Shown: piece by piece, positions 63,517-64,000 of the stretch
Layout of the letters: each line of letters opens with the position of its first letter
Numbering within the stretch: the first letter of the stretch is position 1
Assembly: GCA_947503835.1 (NCBI GenBank)
Contig: CANNFM010000001.1
Span: 434,001 to 498,000 of the forward strand
DNA length: 64,000 nt
Direction: 5' to 3'
From: an uncultured Aquimarina sp.
Lineage (GTDB): Bacteria > Bacteroidota > Bacteroidia > Flavobacteriales > Flavobacteriaceae
Position numbers and translations under genes: made by a program
The notes under the pieces: model-generated
Told to the model about the DNA's origin: nothing
The model's database searches: none
The model's input: the letters and a program-made list of their open reading frames with translations, nothing else

Positions 63517-64000
63517 TCAGTGTTCATTAATTTTAAGTAGTAAAAATCCGGCCTCAACATTGTTACCTTCTTCTACATATATTTCTTCAATGGTTCCTGT
63601 TTGATCTGCTGTTATATGTGTTTCCATTTTCATGGAAGAAATAACAATCAATGGATCTCCTTCTTTAATTTGATCTCCCGGTGAAACATGAATTTTAACA
63701 ATCTGCGAAGGTATTGGGCATTCATAACCACCATTTATCTTTTCTTTTTCTTTAATCGGAAAGCGATCTTGTTTGGTCATATGAACATTTCCGATAGTCG
63801 CCGTGTGAACAAAATAATCGTTGGTTACATTAAGTATTGAATAGTCTTTTTGCAAATTATCAATACGCAGGCGGATTGTTTCATCATTTACTTCAATAAT
63901 AGCCGCATCAAACTCTTTTTCATTAATAAGGAAAGTGAAATTTTTATCTGCATATTTGTATTGAACCGTTAGCTTTTGTTCACCAATCAAGAATGTTTCT
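63517..64000 (-). CDS. Biotin carboxyl carrier protein, cut by the right window edge
   Basis: The C-terminal 70 residues form a biotinyl domain with the biotin lysine in I-S-S-M-K-M-E-T near residue 122, preceded by P-G-D-Q-I-K-E-G-D-P-L. The first part has V-Q-Y-K-Y and beta strands as in the carrier subunit of acyl-CoA carboxylases. The frame is open to the window edge, and a TTG at 63990 is a poor start, so the N-terminus is outside. The partner carboxylase and carboxyltransferase genes are expected further upstream. It ends one base before the hydratase start. Confidence 0.9.
   Translation of the reverse strand, partial: ETFLIGEQKLTVQYKYADKNFTFLINEKEFDAAIIEVNDETIRLRIDNLQKDYSILNVTNDYFVHTATIGNVHMTKQDRFPIKEKEKINGGYECPIPSQIVKIHVSPGDQIKEGDPLIVISSMKMETHITADQTGTIEEIYVEEGNNVEAGFLLLKINEH

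Noticed and set aside
1..64000. tRNA or rRNA genes, integrase or transposase genes
   Set aside because: I looked for them and saw none; apart from the GIY-YIG unit no classical mobile element is supported by the sequence.

Overview
The window looks like chromosomal DNA from a marine-type member of the Flavobacteriaceae (Bacteroidota). It is AT-rich. Two upstream regions carry the Bacteroidota promoter pattern (TTG/TTTG, about 20 bp, TAnnTTTG). There is a type IX secretion C-terminal sorting domain, a single-cytochrome sdhCAB operon, a DUF1800/DUF1501 pair, AraC regulators with membrane segments, and a flavobacterial-style double-glycine leader peptide. Placement below family (an Aquimarina-like organism is possible) is only a guess. 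I saw no rRNA, tRNA or CRISPR array. No gene-free stretch exceeds about 270 bp.

Layout. 1-13.1 kb is an accessory stretch, almost all on the minus strand. It holds TPR proteins (one cut by the left edge), small secreted or hypothetical proteins, a lipoprotein with two cadherin-like domains and FG-GAP repeats, a DUF6745 / RQGDVLL-protein neighbourhood, a DUF1963 (YwqG-like) protein and a TPR-membrane-AraC regulator. 13.3-20.1 kb carries a class V aminotransferase, mfd, an XRE-type membrane regulator and a beta-lactamase-fold hydrolase. 20.3-25.0 kb has a GG-leader peptide followed by two tandem copies of an NHL-propeller lipoprotein plus a 7-TM AraC regulator. 25.1-35.2 kb is mostly housekeeping: YraN, LD-carboxypeptidase, DUF1800/DUF1501, metG, a histone-deacetylase-fold enzyme and a CBS protein. 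It also holds a 387-bp GIY-YIG unit bounded by inverted repeats. 35.4-53.5 kb has an M28 membrane peptidase, a cyclase-family lipoprotein, sdhCAB, a methionine-type aminotransferase, a KAP NTPase, dinB, a CYTH protein and two tandem outer-membrane-type proteins. 54.1-56.0 kb is an AT-rich three-gene cassette led by a TIGR04255 protein. 56.1-64.0 kb is a long minus-strand acyl-CoA catabolic operon that runs off the right edge: biotin carrier, enoyl-CoA hydratase, beta-keto acid cleavage enzyme, SDR, two acyl-CoA dehydrogenases (one fused to SCP2) and an aldehyde dehydrogenase.

The strongest new signal is a shared 25-bp promoter-region motif with a 22-bp dyad (G-N2-C-N3-T-N2-AT-N2-A-N3-G-N2-C). 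It occurs seven times, 32-63 bp upstream of seven minus-strand genes between 1.6 and 23.9 kb. These genes include two of the three AraC-type regulators, both NHL lipoproteins, the FG-GAP lipoprotein, the DUF1963 gene and the TPR gene at the left edge. The small 137-residue protein gene brings one of these sites. This suggests one local regulon linking surface lipoproteins to membrane AraC regulators. Other items worth following are the GIY-YIG unit, the TIGR04255 cassette, the orphan GG-leader peptide and the dehydrogenase-SCP2 fusion.
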